Positions 20,199-30,319 are shown, numbered from the stretch's first letter. The stretch is DNA of 64,000 nucleotides from an uncultured SAR86 cluster bacterium (GCA_902563105.1 CACEVU010000004.1:1-64000), one strand, 5' to 3'. Translations and numbers: made by a program. Notes: a model not told the origin generated them from the sequence alone.

Positions 20199-21212
20199 AT
20201 GAATCAATTTTCAAAAAAAATTATTGATTGGCAAAAAAGCCAAGGAAGAAATAACCTTCCTTGGCAAAAAAAAAGTGCTTATGAGGTTTGGATTTCTGAA
20301 ATTATGCTTCAACAGACTCAAGTTGAAACTGTAATTCCATATTACAAGGCATTCATAAAAACCTTTCCTGAAATAAAAACTTTGGCTGAAAGCTCTGAGG
20401 AACAGGTTATGAGTTTGTGGAGTGGCTTGGGCTATTACTCTAGAGCAAGAAATATTCATAAAACTGCAAAAATAATCTTGAATGAATACAAAGGAAAATT
20501 CCCTCAAGATTTTAAAAATTTAGTTGAGCTGCCGGGAATCGGACCTTCTACAGCAGGAGCAATCCTTTCCCTTGCATTTGAGTTACCTGGAGTAATTTTA
20601 GATGGGAACGTAAAAAGAGTGATTGCTAGGTTTAAAGGCATTACTAATCCAATAGATAATAATAAGACTCAAAAAGAAGTAAAAAGTTTTGCTGAAGAGT
20701 TTTTACCAAAAGACTTATTTAGAGAATATTCTCAAGGAATAATGGATTTAGGTTCTTTATTGTGTAGGCCAAAAAATCCTATATGTAATAGTTGTCCTGT
20801 AAATAAAAATTGTCAGGCTCTAAAGTTAGGCATTCAAGAAAAAATTCCATTAAAAAAAACTGCTAAACCAAAAAAAGAAAAAAAGATTGATTGGTTATTG
20901 ATATCTTCGAAAAACAAAATTTTGCTCAAGCGAAATGATAGTAAGGGCATCTGGAAAAATTTATGGCTATTTCCTGATAAAGATATTTTAAGTAAAGACA
21001 ATATCTCTTTGCTTGAGAAAAAAGAGTCTCTCCCTGAAATTATTCATAATTTGTCTCATCGAAAACTAAATATCTCAACAGTTAAATACCAAATAACGAA
21101 CAAAGATAGATTGAAGATAGACAGATCCAGCTCAGTTTGGGTTAGCAAAGCAGATTCAGTTAAAATGGGAATGCCCAAACCCATTAAAGAGATAATAGAA
21201 AATTATTTATGA
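20199..21212 (+). CDS. mutY: A/G-specific adenine glycosylase
   Basis: LPWQKKSAYEVWISEIMLQQTQVETVIPYY; Fe-S cluster CRPKNPICNSCPVNKNC. Confidence 0.95.
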   Translation: MNQFSKKIIDWQKSQGRNNLPWQKKSAYEVWISEIMLQQTQVETVIPYYKAFIKTFPEIKTLAESSEEQVMSLWSGLGYYSRARNIHKTAKIILNEYKGKFPQDFKNLVELPGIGPSTAGAILSLAFELPGVILDGNVKRVIARFKGITNPIDNNKTQKEVKSFAEEFLPKDLFREYSQGIMDLGSLLCRPKNPICNSCPVNKNCQALKLGIQEKIPLKKTAKPKKEKKIDWLLISSKNKILLKRNDSKGIWKNLWLFPDKDILSKDNISLLEKKESLPEIIHNLSHRKLNISTVKYQITNKDRLKIDRSSSVWVSKADSVKMGMPKPIKEIIENYL

Positions 21213-21478
21213 ATACTGTTTTTTGTAGAAAATATCAAAAGGATTTACCTAAGATGGATAGAGCTCCTTTTCCAGGAGAAAAAGGAGAAGAAATTTTTTC
21301 AAGTGTTTCCAAGCAAGCTTGGATGGAATGGCTTCAACAGCAGACAATGCTTGTGAATGAAAAGCAATTAGATTTATCAAAAAAGGAGTCCAGAGATTAT
21401 CTCAGTCAGCAACTTGAGAACTTTTTGAATAATGAATCTTTTGATAAGGCTGAGGGTTTTGTCCCTTTAGATAAATAA
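21209..21478 (+). CDS. yggX: Probable Fe(2+)-trafficking protein
   Basis: VFCRKYQKDLPKMDRAPFPG...WMEWLQQQTMLVNE; mutY-yggX overlap. Confidence 0.94.
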   Translation: MNTVFCRKYQKDLPKMDRAPFPGEKGEEIFSSVSKQAWMEWLQQQTMLVNEKQLDLSKKESRDYLSQQLENFLNNESFDKAEGFVPLDK

Positions 21479-21521
21479 CTTTATTAGCTTGCTAAATATC
21501 TATAGAATTTGATTTCTTTTT

Positions 21522-21597
21522 GCCCAGATAGCTCAGTCGGTAGAGCAAAGGACTGAAAATCCTTGTGTCGGTGGTTCGATTCCACCTCTGGGCACCA
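21522..21597 (+). tRNA. tRNA-Phe (GAA)
   Basis: 76 nt: GCCCAGATAGCTCAGTCGGTAGAGCAAAGGACTGAAAATCC...GGTTCGATTCC...TCTGGGCACCA, cloverleaf and encoded CCA. Confidence 0.97.
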
Positions 21598-21604
21598 CCT
21601 ACAT

Positions 21605-22819
21605 TTAGCAAGAAGGAGGACAAGATGGATTATCTATGACATCGTTCACATTAATTATGAATTGATAGTCAGCAGACATTTTGTTTCCATTTAGATCTTC
21701 TATCCAATCTTTATTTACAGTTACAGTAATGTTGTTTTGGTTTGCATCATATCTTTGTGCACTTCCTCTACCTGCTGAACCAAAGATATTTAATTTAATT
21801 GCACCATCTATATTTCCTAGAATTGCTTCTCTATTATTTCCATCAATAAAAATAGTTAGAGTAACTGGCCCTCCTGATGAAAGACACATTACTGGTTGAG
21901 TAATATTACTATCTGTAGGACATACAATTTTTATTTCTTCGGAAAATGATATGGTCTGCGATGCTTGACGACTCATTGTTCCATTATTAGGAGGAACTGT
22001 TGAAACGACTGTAGGCGGTATACTGTCCAAAGTTGCAACAACAACGTTAGACTGATTTGAGTCACCATTTTGATTGTAAGATTTAATAAAGTAATTAGCC
22101 GTTTCACCCTCATTTAAAGTTGTATCTGTATAAGTTGAAGCTGTTTGCGTTGAAACCAACTGAAAATCACTTTCTCCAGATTTTTTCCTATACACTTTAA
22201 ATCCAGATTCATCCTCACTTGAATCAGTCCATGACACTGAAATAAATGTTTGATTATTTGTTGCTGCAGGAGCTGTGGGTGCTGAAGGAACAGATGTAGT
22301 CGAATCACAAGAAATGAAATTTGCGTATTGCGAGGCTGTATCAGCATAAGTTAGTTCAAATCTTGATTTGCTAATCAAATCTAAATCCCACACCATTCCC
22401 TTAGAGTCTGAATCTCTTTTTATTATTAAATGATTATTTAATAAAACATACTGTCCAATAAAACCTGATGAATTTGACCAGTTGAAGGGATTTGGATTTG
22501 AAGTAGAAATGGAATAAGGATTTTCTAAGCTTTTTAAGGATGATGAAGCAGATAAATTTAGTTGAGCATCATTAACTTTGTAAAGAAATCCATCTTGAGT
22601 CCAACCAGACAAGCTATTTGAAGATATGGAATTACAGTTCCATACACCTACCAAATCTTCATCTTTAATAGTTCCACTTACCCTTTCAATGGTATCGAAA
22701 ATTTGATTAAAAACAGAAGCAGACAATACATCGCCATCTTTAAAATCATCTGCAATTTTAAGTTCAGCTGAATGTAGCATATTCATAAACAGAATAAAAA
22801 ATACTAATTTAGTTTTCAA
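21605..22819 (-). CDS. Exported protein with FN3 and bacterial Ig-like (Big_5/SbsA-type) domains
   Basis: Signal peptide-like N-terminus (TTG start); PSAPTAPAATNNQTFISVSWTDSSEDESGFKVYRK; PPTVVSTVPPNNGTMSRQASQTISFSEEI. Confidence 0.7.
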   Translation of the reverse strand: MKTKLVFFILFMNMLHSAELKIADDFKDGDVLSASVFNQIFDTIERVSGTIKDEDLVGVWNCNSISSNSLSGWTQDGFLYKVNDAQLNLSASSSLKSLENPYSISTSNPNPFNWSNSSGFIGQYVLLNNHLIIKRDSDSKGMVWDLDLISKSRFELTYADTASQYANFISCDSTTSVPSAPTAPAATNNQTFISVSWTDSSEDESGFKVYRKKSGESDFQLVSTQTASTYTDTTLNEGETANYFIKSYNQNGDSNQSNVVVATLDSIPPTVVSTVPPNNGTMSRQASQTISFSEEIKIVCPTDSNITQPVMCLSSGGPVTLTIFIDGNNREAILGNIDGAIKLNIFGSAGRGSAQRYDANQNNITVTVNKDWIEDLNGNKMSADYQFIINVNDVIDNPSCPPSC

Positions 22820-22973
22820 ATCTACATTCTCCTATTTTGCAATCTCCAAATCTATTCAATGCTGTTGACTGCAAATTTTGGTTATTCCCTAAAGAATTAT
22901 CTACTGTAGTTATCTTAGATCCTGATCCGCAGGAAACTAAAGCTATTATCACAAATATACGTAAAACATTCAT
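22809..22973 (-). CDS. Small putative lipoprotein, 54 aa (not in ORF track)
   Basis: MNVLRIFVIIALVSCGSGSKITTVDNSLGNNQNLQSTALNRFGDCKIGECRFEN; LVSC lipobox; overlaps start of the next gene by 11 nt. Confidence 0.55.
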   Translation of the reverse strand: MNVLRIFVIIALVSCGSGSKITTVDNSLGNNQNLQSTALNRFGDCKIGECRFEN

Positions 22974-23353
22974 CTTGCGGGTCTCAGTTTTAACATATAA
23001 AAAGTAATGCCTGCTGCTAGAAACTCAAAAATCATAAAGAAAACAAAGATCGTATCTGGCATTCCATCTAGAACCATACTCAGGGCTCTTCCTAAACCAA
23101 TACCAAGCATAAAAACAAACATACACCACAAAGCTGGTATGGTTAAACTTTTAATAAAAGCTCCTAAAATCCATAACAACACACAGCCAATATATAGACC
23201 CATTACAGCTCTGAAGATATTGGATAAGTTTTTGTCTGCTACTTCAATTCCATAAAGAACTGGTAGAAACTCTTTTGGATTTAATCCGTATCCCAAAGCC
23301 GCTGGAAATACTCCGATAGAAATAAATAATAAAAAATACGATTCTTTAGTCAT
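22970..23353 (-). CDS. DUF4345-like small membrane protein
   Basis: Four predicted TM segments; LNPKEFLPVLYGIEVADKNLSNIFRAVMGLYIG. Confidence 0.65.
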   Translation of the reverse strand: MTKESYFLLFISIGVFPAALGYGLNPKEFLPVLYGIEVADKNLSNIFRAVMGLYIGCVLLWILGAFIKSLTIPALWCMFVFMLGIGLGRALSMVLDGMPDTIFVFFMIFEFLAAGITFYMLKLRPAR

Positions 23354-23453
23354 GGTTACCTTTTTACGTTGAATTTTTAAAAATTACTACAGTTTAAAAA
23401 TTAATAATAAAACTTTTCTGCAATGTGTGCGCATCCTTGTGTAATATTTATCC

Positions 23454-24680
23454 ATGTCTGAAAAATTACTTTTGGAAGGTTTAAAAGTCATTGATGCGGG
23501 AAGTTTTATTGCAGGGCCTGTATCAACCACAATCCTTTCTGATTTTGGTGCAGAAGTCATCAAGATTGAACCGCCAAAAGTTGGTGATAGCTTAAGACAT
23601 TTAATTGCTCGAACAAAAAGAGTAAATCCTGTTTCCGATAAGGACTATTGTTGGCATTTAACTTCAAGAAACAAAAAAAGTTTAGCCTTAAATCTTGGAG
23701 ACCCAAAAGGACAAAAGATTTTGCAAGAACTGGTAAAAATTTCTGATGTATTTGTAACCAATATGCCCCAAAGAATAAGGGAAAAATTGAAAATTAATGC
23801 CTCAGACTTACTCCCTTTGAACGAGAGACTTATCTATGGATCTTTGACTGGCTATGGTGAAGATGGTCCGGACTCTCACAGAACTGCCTTTGATACGATG
23901 GCTTGGTGGGCAAGAAGTGGTTTGATGGATATCGTAAGACCATCAGATAACTCTACTCCAGGGATGCCGCCTATAGGTATGGGAGATCAGCCTACTGGAG
24001 TATCTTTATTTGCAAGCATCATGACGGCTCTTTATAGACGAGAAAAAACAGGCAAAGGTGGAGAGGTTAATACTTCTTTGATGGCTAATGGCGCATGGTC
24101 AAACGGTTCGTTTATTCAAGCTGCGCTTTTTGATGCTGATTTTCCAAAGAGACAGACTGAAGTTATTCCACACCCTTTTGGCGGAAGATATGAAACTAAA
24201 GATGGCAGATATCTTTTATTGGCAATCATTGATGCGGCTAAAGAATGGCCAAAATTATTAAAAGCTCTCGATATAGAATATTTCAATAACGATGAGAGAT
24301 TTTCATCCTTTCAAAAAATGAACGAAAATCATCAAGAGCTTTATAAGGAACTTGAAAAAATCTTTAAGCAATATGACATGAATGAAATAGTTGAAAAATT
24401 AAGATTCTCTGAAGTTACCTTTGGAATTCTTAGTAAGTCTACGGATCATAAAAAAGACGAACAATTTCTCAAAAGTGAGGTATTGGTTAACTTTTCAAAG
24501 GACAGTTTTGAAACAGAAAATTTAACAGTTAATAGTCCAGTATTTCTTAAAGACGAACCCAAAAAAACCCCCTCCAGAGGTCCTAACTTGGGAGAGCATT
24601 CCAAAGAAATTCTTTCTGACATTGGTATAGATTCTAACGAAATCAACAAGCTTAAAGAAGATGGGATTATAGATTTTTAG
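23454..24680 (+). CDS. CaiB/BaiF family CoA-transferase
   Basis: LEGLKVIDAGSFIAGPVSTTILSDFGAEVIKIEPP. Confidence 0.93.
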   Translation: MSEKLLLEGLKVIDAGSFIAGPVSTTILSDFGAEVIKIEPPKVGDSLRHLIARTKRVNPVSDKDYCWHLTSRNKKSLALNLGDPKGQKILQELVKISDVFVTNMPQRIREKLKINASDLLPLNERLIYGSLTGYGEDGPDSHRTAFDTMAWWARSGLMDIVRPSDNSTPGMPPIGMGDQPTGVSLFASIMTALYRREKTGKGGEVNTSLMANGAWSNGSFIQAALFDADFPKRQTEVIPHPFGGRYETKDGRYLLLAIIDAAKEWPKLLKALDIEYFNNDERFSSFQKMNENHQELYKELEKIFKQYDMNEIVEKLRFSEVTFGILSKSTDHKKDEQFLKSEVLVNFSKDSFETENLTVNSPVFLKDEPKKTPSRGPNLGEHSKEILSDIGIDSNEINKLKEDGIIDF

Positions 24681-24739
24681 AAACTAGAGAAAGAATTTAT
24701 AAAAAAAACTAGAATATAATATTCAAAACAGGGGAAATA

Positions 24740-25267
24740 ATGAGAACAATAGAAAATCTGTTAGAGGGTCTAATCTATGCCAGCAGGTGGCTTTTAGCAC
24801 CCATTTATATGATTTTGTGTCTTTGTTTGGCACTGATCGCCATAACTACAGTTCAACACTTCATACAATATGCTCCAGGTTTGATGAGCATGAAGCTAAA
24901 AGAAGTTCTTTTATTTGTTCTGCAAGTGGTGGATCTAGCCTTAATAGCTAACCTTGTTGTGATGATTATTTTTTCCGGTTACGAAAACTTTATTTCTAAA
25001 ATTGATGTAGCAAAAGATGACAGAGATAGACCGGATTGGATGGGCTCGGTTGATTTTAGCGATCTAAAAATTAAACTGGTTGCCTCAATTTTGGCCATAT
25101 CTGGTATTGGACTGCTTGAAACCTTTCTTAAAATAGCCGGTTCGGGCGATGTTGCGGTGAGCGAAGTAGAGATAAAGTGGATGGTTATCATTCACATCAT
25201 TTTTATAATCTCTGGATTGCTTTTAGCGATGATGGATTATGTAGCCCATCGAAGCAGCAAACATTAG
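24740..25267 (+). CDS. YqhA/TIGR00645 family membrane protein
   Basis: ASRWLLAPIYMILCLCL; NLVVMIIFSGYENFISKID; LKIKLVASILAISGIGLLE. Confidence 0.85.
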   Translation: MRTIENLLEGLIYASRWLLAPIYMILCLCLALIAITTVQHFIQYAPGLMSMKLKEVLLFVLQVVDLALIANLVVMIIFSGYENFISKIDVAKDDRDRPDWMGSVDFSDLKIKLVASILAISGIGLLETFLKIAGSGDVAVSEVEIKWMVIIHIIFIISGLLLAMMDYVAHRSSKH

Positions 25268-25270
25268 TTT

Positions 25271-25906
25271 TTAAAAATATCTTTTAGCTACAAGCCAGAA
25301 CAAAAGAGGTATAACTGCAATGCCGATAAAAACTAACGAAGCGGACTGGTTTGTAATAGCAGCTGTTGCAATAAATGCATAAACCACTGAAACTAATAAA
25401 TTACTTAAGATCATTACTAATAGAAAAGTGACCGTTTTCATGCCGGCTAATCCCGCGGCTACGGTAGATATTTCGGCAAAAGCTGGTGCTGGTCTAGCAA
25501 TCAATAAAATACCTATGCCAAATTTTTTTGAGATTTCTTCAGACCTTTCCAAATCCTCTTTACTTAGAAGTTTCATAGCAAAAGGCTTGGCCGCATACTT
25601 TCCAATTGCAAATCCTACTAAAGAACCTAACGTAAGGCCTATCCATATAATGGGAATAGAGAGATAAAAACCCAAAATTGCACCGGCTAAAGTATTTGTT
25701 AAACCGTTTGGAACTGGTAAAAAAACGTCTGCTGTGAGAGCAGAGATTACTAAAATAGAGTTAAAAATTTTATTTTCTCCACTCCAGTTTGTAAGTTCTT
25801 TTGAAATATCTTCTAAAGACGAATCAAGTAATGATAGTGGTAATAAAATCGTCGTAAGGAAAATAATAACAAAGCCAAAAAACTTAAAAAAAGTTAGTAC
25901 TTTCAT
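25271..25906 (-). CDS. VTT/SNARE-associated (TVP38/DedA-like) membrane protein
   Basis: DVFLPVPNGLTNTLAGAILGF; VGFAIGKYAAKPFA; ARPAPAFAEISTVAAGL. Confidence 0.8.
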   Translation of the reverse strand: MKVLTFFKFFGFVIIFLTTILLPLSLLDSSLEDISKELTNWSGENKIFNSILVISALTADVFLPVPNGLTNTLAGAILGFYLSIPIIWIGLTLGSLVGFAIGKYAAKPFAMKLLSKEDLERSEEISKKFGIGILLIARPAPAFAEISTVAAGLAGMKTVTFLLVMILSNLLVSVVYAFIATAAITNQSASLVFIGIAVIPLLFWLVAKRYF

Positions 25907-26018
25907 GTGATTAGTTTATCTATAAAAATTACGCTCAAGTAAAAAAACTTTATACAAGAAATTCTTAACACTGTGACCTTGATAAATTAACTTTTCTGCT
26001 GGAGAATTTGTTAGTTCA

Positions 26019-27317
26019 ATGAAATTATTTTCTAAATTAAAGAGCTCTTTCCTTTTAACTGCTTACAAATTAGTTGTAGGTTTCGAGCGTTTATTTAACA
26101 AAGGAGTCGTCTTGGATTTCTTATCAAATGACTTTGTAGAAAATCCTTACAAAACTTATAACTCCATGAGAGCCCACAAACCTATTCTTTTTTCACAAAT
26201 AACTCGTCTGCATTGGGTAACTAAAATGGAATATGCTCAAGAAATGTTAAGAGATAAAAGATTTAGTGTAGATGATAGAAAATATCCCATTGCAGAAAGG
26301 CGACGAAAAGAATTAAAAAAAGCTGGTCGAGAAATTGTTTTAGAACAATTTGAAAATCCAAGCATGTTGAAACTTGATCCTCCAGATCACTCTAGAATAA
26401 GAAAGTTAGTTCAGTATGGTTTCACAAATAGATACATCACGTCTTTAGAGCCTGAAATAAAAAAAGTTATAGAAGACTGTCTAGATAAAATCCACAACCA
26501 AGACACATTCGATCTCATTGATGATTTAGCGAAACCTCTTCCGGCAATTGTAATAGCGAAAATGATGGGGCTACCAGATCAAGATTTAGATAAATTTCAG
26601 GCTTGGTCAGAGGATCTTCTTCTTGGGGTTGGTGGAATTGGAACTACAAAAGAAGATATAAAAAAATCTGGAGATGCTTATGAAGCGTTAATTACATATT
26701 TTGAAAAAATTATCCTATCTAGAAAAGATTCTCCAGGAGATGACTTTATAGGCAAACTTATTCAAGCAGAAGAAGAAGGAGATAAATTAAATATCAAAGA
26801 GATGTATGGTACTTGCCTGCTTCTTTTGATCGCTGGCCACGAAACAACGACACGTCTTATTGGCAATGGTATGTTTACTTTGTTCAAACATCCCGAACAA
26901 TTCGATGAATTGAGGAAAGATTATGGTCTTATTCCTAACGCTATTGAAGAGATGCTTCGATATGAACCTCCCGTTCATGCAACAGTAAGATTCGCAAGTG
27001 ACGATATGTCATATGCTGGAAAAGAATATAAAAGGGGTACCCCTTTCGCTGTAAGCATTGCAGGAGCCAATAGAGATCCTGAAGCAAATACAAATCCTGA
27101 AGAATTTAATATTTTTAGAGATGATATAAAGCATATATCTTTTGGTTACGGTCCTCACATGTGTATAGGTGCTTCTTTAGCAAGAATAGAATCTAGGATA
27201 GCTTTTGAAATTCTTTTTGAAAGATTTCCTAAGCTTGAACTTTTAGATGTAAATCCACAATGGGGAAAAAATTTAATTTTCAGAGGTTTCAATGACCTCA
27301 AACTAAAAGCAAGTTAA
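26019..27317 (+). CDS. Cytochrome P450
   Basis: I-helix AGHETTTR, EEMLRYEPPVHATVR, heme loop FGYGPHMCIGASLARIE. Confidence 0.96.
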   Translation: MKLFSKLKSSFLLTAYKLVVGFERLFNKGVVLDFLSNDFVENPYKTYNSMRAHKPILFSQITRLHWVTKMEYAQEMLRDKRFSVDDRKYPIAERRRKELKKAGREIVLEQFENPSMLKLDPPDHSRIRKLVQYGFTNRYITSLEPEIKKVIEDCLDKIHNQDTFDLIDDLAKPLPAIVIAKMMGLPDQDLDKFQAWSEDLLLGVGGIGTTKEDIKKSGDAYEALITYFEKIILSRKDSPGDDFIGKLIQAEEEGDKLNIKEMYGTCLLLLIAGHETTTRLIGNGMFTLFKHPEQFDELRKDYGLIPNAIEEMLRYEPPVHATVRFASDDMSYAGKEYKRGTPFAVSIAGANRDPEANTNPEEFNIFRDDIKHISFGYGPHMCIGASLARIESRIAFEILFERFPKLELLDVNPQWGKNLIFRGFNDLKLKAS

Positions 27318-27348
27318 AAAAAAGGCGCCTTGAAGGCGCCTTTTTTTT
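27316..27348. terminator. Bidirectional intrinsic terminator
   Basis: A8-GGCGCC-TTGAA-GGCGCC-T8, perfect stem with 5-nt loop between convergent genes. Confidence 0.95.
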
Positions 27349-27358
27349 GTAAAGACCT

Positions 27359-30157
27359 CTAGAATCTGTGAGTTACTTCTAGACCTGCTCTTAAGCCATC
27401 ATAATATTTAATCCTTGCTCCACCACCCTGGTCACCAGGATAAATAAGCGTAAATCCAATATCGTCATCAACATCTAAACAGTTTGTGCAAAAACCTCTC
27501 AAAGTAGTGCCATTATTAAACTCTATGGCAGTAGAGAAATTTAGACGAGCTATTTCATCTAATAAGGTTAAGCCCGTAACACGTTCGTCAGCATTACCAA
27601 CGTTTGTTTTGTGTGAATAACTTGTATTGATTATTACGTCACCAATGTTGGTAGGCTCAATATGTTCAACAGAAAAAACTATTGCATTATCCGGTGTCCA
27701 AGGCATCTTACCACCTGCTCTACTATATGATCCTGGCGCAGTAGCATCACAGGCTGTGAAACTACCATGTACTTCAGTCCAATTTCTTGAATCATCACAA
27801 TAGTTATCATATGAAGCGTCGATATACGCATAGTTAAAGTTGATAATCGTCTGATCGGTCACTCTAGCTCTTAAATTTAAATCCAACCCGTTGATAGTAG
27901 ATTCCGCAGCATTTCTAGTTAAGCCGACTGGCAAACCTTGAATAACAGAGACTTTAATTACTTGTTTATCTGACCATGCATAATTATAAGCAACTGCGCT
28001 CAAGCTTAAAGAATCATCCAAAAAAGAACCTTTAAAACCAACTTCGTGCATCTCAAGTTCTTCGGGATCAAAACCTTCTTTGGCAGTAGACTCAAAATAA
28101 TTTGCGAATTGCCAACCTCCTGCTTTGAAACCTGTCGCATAGGTGTACCAAACCATGCTTCTGTCGTCAGGTTTGAAATCGATGGTAAGTTTCGGATCTG
28201 TCGAAGTCCAAGTTTTATCTTGATTGAGAACAAAAAGCTGTTGAGCTGATGCTATTGGCGCAATTCCAACTCCTTGAGCATTGGCTATTATTTCAAAATT
28301 AGTATTACACGAAGTACTTGCAATAAGAGCGGCATTAGAGGCAGCCCACGCAGTAGTTCCTATAGTATTTGTGTTATCAAAAGTACAAGCAGTATCCCAG
28401 CCTGGTGCCAAAGCCAGCTCTGGAGCAGCGGCATAAGCGCCTGCAATTACTGCAGCCTGACCCCCATAAGTTGCTGCGGTGTATAATGTAGCGTCCACAC
28501 CGGGTACGAAAGCACTACAACCAGTAGTACCATCTATATTTACGGTCGTTGGCGTACAATCTGGCAGAACTAAAGAATGAGGAACACCTACTGAGTTTGA
28601 TTTGGTTTCATATCTCATTCCTTTTTTATCGTAGGTATATCTTGCACCTAAAGTAATATTCCAACGTTCGGCCATTGGAATGGTGACTTGTCCAAAGGCA
28701 GCTGATGATTTGTTATCAATACTTAAATCTAATTGTGCAGTTCCATATGTTTCTAAAGTGGAACCGGTTGCAACGTTGTAAGTTGAAACCAAGGCTGTTT
28801 TGGAAGCCGTTGGTGTATAGGTAGCTACATTTGCTAATGCACTCAAATTAGCTTGGCTATAAAGACCGGCATCTATAAGAGCTGTTGCCGCAACAGCAGC
28901 TTGGTTGAATACGCTATCTGGACCAGTTCTAAAAATATCCGACCTATCTCCGTAATCTAAGAAAGAATATATTCCTGCGACCCATTGAATTTCGTCTTCA
29001 GGTTTTGAATTCCATCTTAATTCGATACTAGACTGATTGGTTTTCTGTTCGCTGCCTTGAACAAAAGATTTCGCTTTTGTAGAATCAAAATCTTTTAATT
29101 CTTCACCAGAATGTTGATTGGTAGAAGCGAGAACAGTGAAGTCAAAATCATCTCTGAAAGACTTAAACTTACCAGTTAAAAGAGAATCTTCTCTGTTAAT
29201 AAAAGTATCTTCACTGAGATTAGAAGAATATCTATCACTTGCTATTTGCGCCAGGGCAGCAGCGTCTCCTCCACTTAGAGCATAGGCGCTGGATTTTGCA
29301 AAATCTGTTACAAAAATATCTAGTCCAGATGCAGTAGCTTTCAAGTCAGGTTGAATCAGATTTTTTTGTGCCTGAGTACAAGCTGTTGAGTCCCTTTTAC
29401 AAATAATTGCCTCAGAAACTGCAGCATGATCTTTCGATACAGCATTATCGGCCGTTAATGACCATTCGTAATTATCACCTTCGCCAAATAATGAAAATCT
29501 CACATTTTCATTGGATGTTCCTGTATCTCCTCCAAATGTTAAATCGCTATGTACTCCTTCTTTATCTTGGTAACCAAGTATTAACCTTCCAAATAAATCG
29601 GGAGCTAACTCACCAGAAATCATGTAGCTGAACTGTTCTTGTCCTGTATCTCCAGCGGTTACTCTAATTTTTTGTTCAAAATCACTTGTGGGCTTTTTGT
29701 AGAAAACACTGATAGCTCCACCTAGGGCATTTCTTCCGTAAAGAGTTCCTTGTGGACCTTTCAAAACCTCAATTCTTTCAATATCTACAAGTCCTGAGAG
29801 AATTGATTGACCTCGAGACATGTAAATCTCATCTACAAAAAATGCGTTTGATCCTTCGGATCCAATATCAAATTTTGTTGAACCTATGCCTCTCAACCAA
29901 ATATTTGCTCTTCCTGAATCTTCTCCGGACATCATCATATCTGGGATCATGGTTGTTAAATCGTCGGTATCTCTTAAGCCAGCACCCTCGAGCATATCTC
30001 CAGAAAATGCCTGAAGAGCTGATGGAACATCTAATAAATTTTGTTCTCTCTTTTGAGAAGTAACTACCATCTCCTCTAGAGCGACTTGTGCTTGAGAAAC
30101 GACAGAAGTGAAAAACAGCGCTAATACAGCTGTAAACTTTAAAAATGATTTGGTCAT
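27359..30157 (-). CDS. TonB-dependent receptor
   Basis: Signal peptide, LEEMVVTSQKREQNLLDVPSALQAF TonB box/plug, GPQGTLYGRNALGGAI, C-terminal LEVTHRF. Confidence 0.95.
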   Translation of the reverse strand: MTKSFLKFTAVLALFFTSVVSQAQVALEEMVVTSQKREQNLLDVPSALQAFSGDMLEGAGLRDTDDLTTMIPDMMMSGEDSGRANIWLRGIGSTKFDIGSEGSNAFFVDEIYMSRGQSILSGLVDIERIEVLKGPQGTLYGRNALGGAISVFYKKPTSDFEQKIRVTAGDTGQEQFSYMISGELAPDLFGRLILGYQDKEGVHSDLTFGGDTGTSNENVRFSLFGEGDNYEWSLTADNAVSKDHAAVSEAIICKRDSTACTQAQKNLIQPDLKATASGLDIFVTDFAKSSAYALSGGDAAALAQIASDRYSSNLSEDTFINREDSLLTGKFKSFRDDFDFTVLASTNQHSGEELKDFDSTKAKSFVQGSEQKTNQSSIELRWNSKPEDEIQWVAGIYSFLDYGDRSDIFRTGPDSVFNQAAVAATALIDAGLYSQANLSALANVATYTPTASKTALVSTYNVATGSTLETYGTAQLDLSIDNKSSAAFGQVTIPMAERWNITLGARYTYDKKGMRYETKSNSVGVPHSLVLPDCTPTTVNIDGTTGCSAFVPGVDATLYTAATYGGQAAVIAGAYAAAPELALAPGWDTACTFDNTNTIGTTAWAASNAALIASTSCNTNFEIIANAQGVGIAPIASAQQLFVLNQDKTWTSTDPKLTIDFKPDDRSMVWYTYATGFKAGGWQFANYFESTAKEGFDPEELEMHEVGFKGSFLDDSLSLSAVAYNYAWSDKQVIKVSVIQGLPVGLTRNAAESTINGLDLNLRARVTDQTIINFNYAYIDASYDNYCDDSRNWTEVHGSFTACDATAPGSYSRAGGKMPWTPDNAIVFSVEHIEPTNIGDVIINTSYSHKTNVGNADERVTGLTLLDEIARLNFSTAIEFNNGTTLRGFCTNCLDVDDDIGFTLIYPGDQGGGARIKYYDGLRAGLEVTHRF

Positions 30158-30176
30158 TTTGCCCCCTGAAATCTAT

Positions 30177-30193
30177 AACTTCTTATCGAAGTT
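30177..30193. repeat. Inverted repeat AACTTC-N5-GAAGTT in TonB-receptor leader
   Basis: Perfect 6-bp arms. Confidence 0.4.
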
Positions 30194-30297
30194 CATTTAT
30201 AAGATGTGGATTTTATCAAAAAGTTTACTGCTTTGTGTAGTTAAATGTCTTCACCAATCATATGGCTCTTGAGCAGTCAAAAATAAAATTAGAAATT

Positions 30298-30319
30298 TGA
30301 TGAATTGCATTGCTCATCA
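30298..30319. promoter_or_regulatory. Candidate operator dyad TGATGA-N10-TCATCA
   Basis: Perfect 6-bp arms in divergent TBDR/Fe-ADH intergenic region. Confidence 0.35.

Noticed and set aside
28006-30063. Several ORFs within the TonB-dependent receptor gene
   Set aside because: Overlap a continuous 932-aa receptor; no independent coding evidence.
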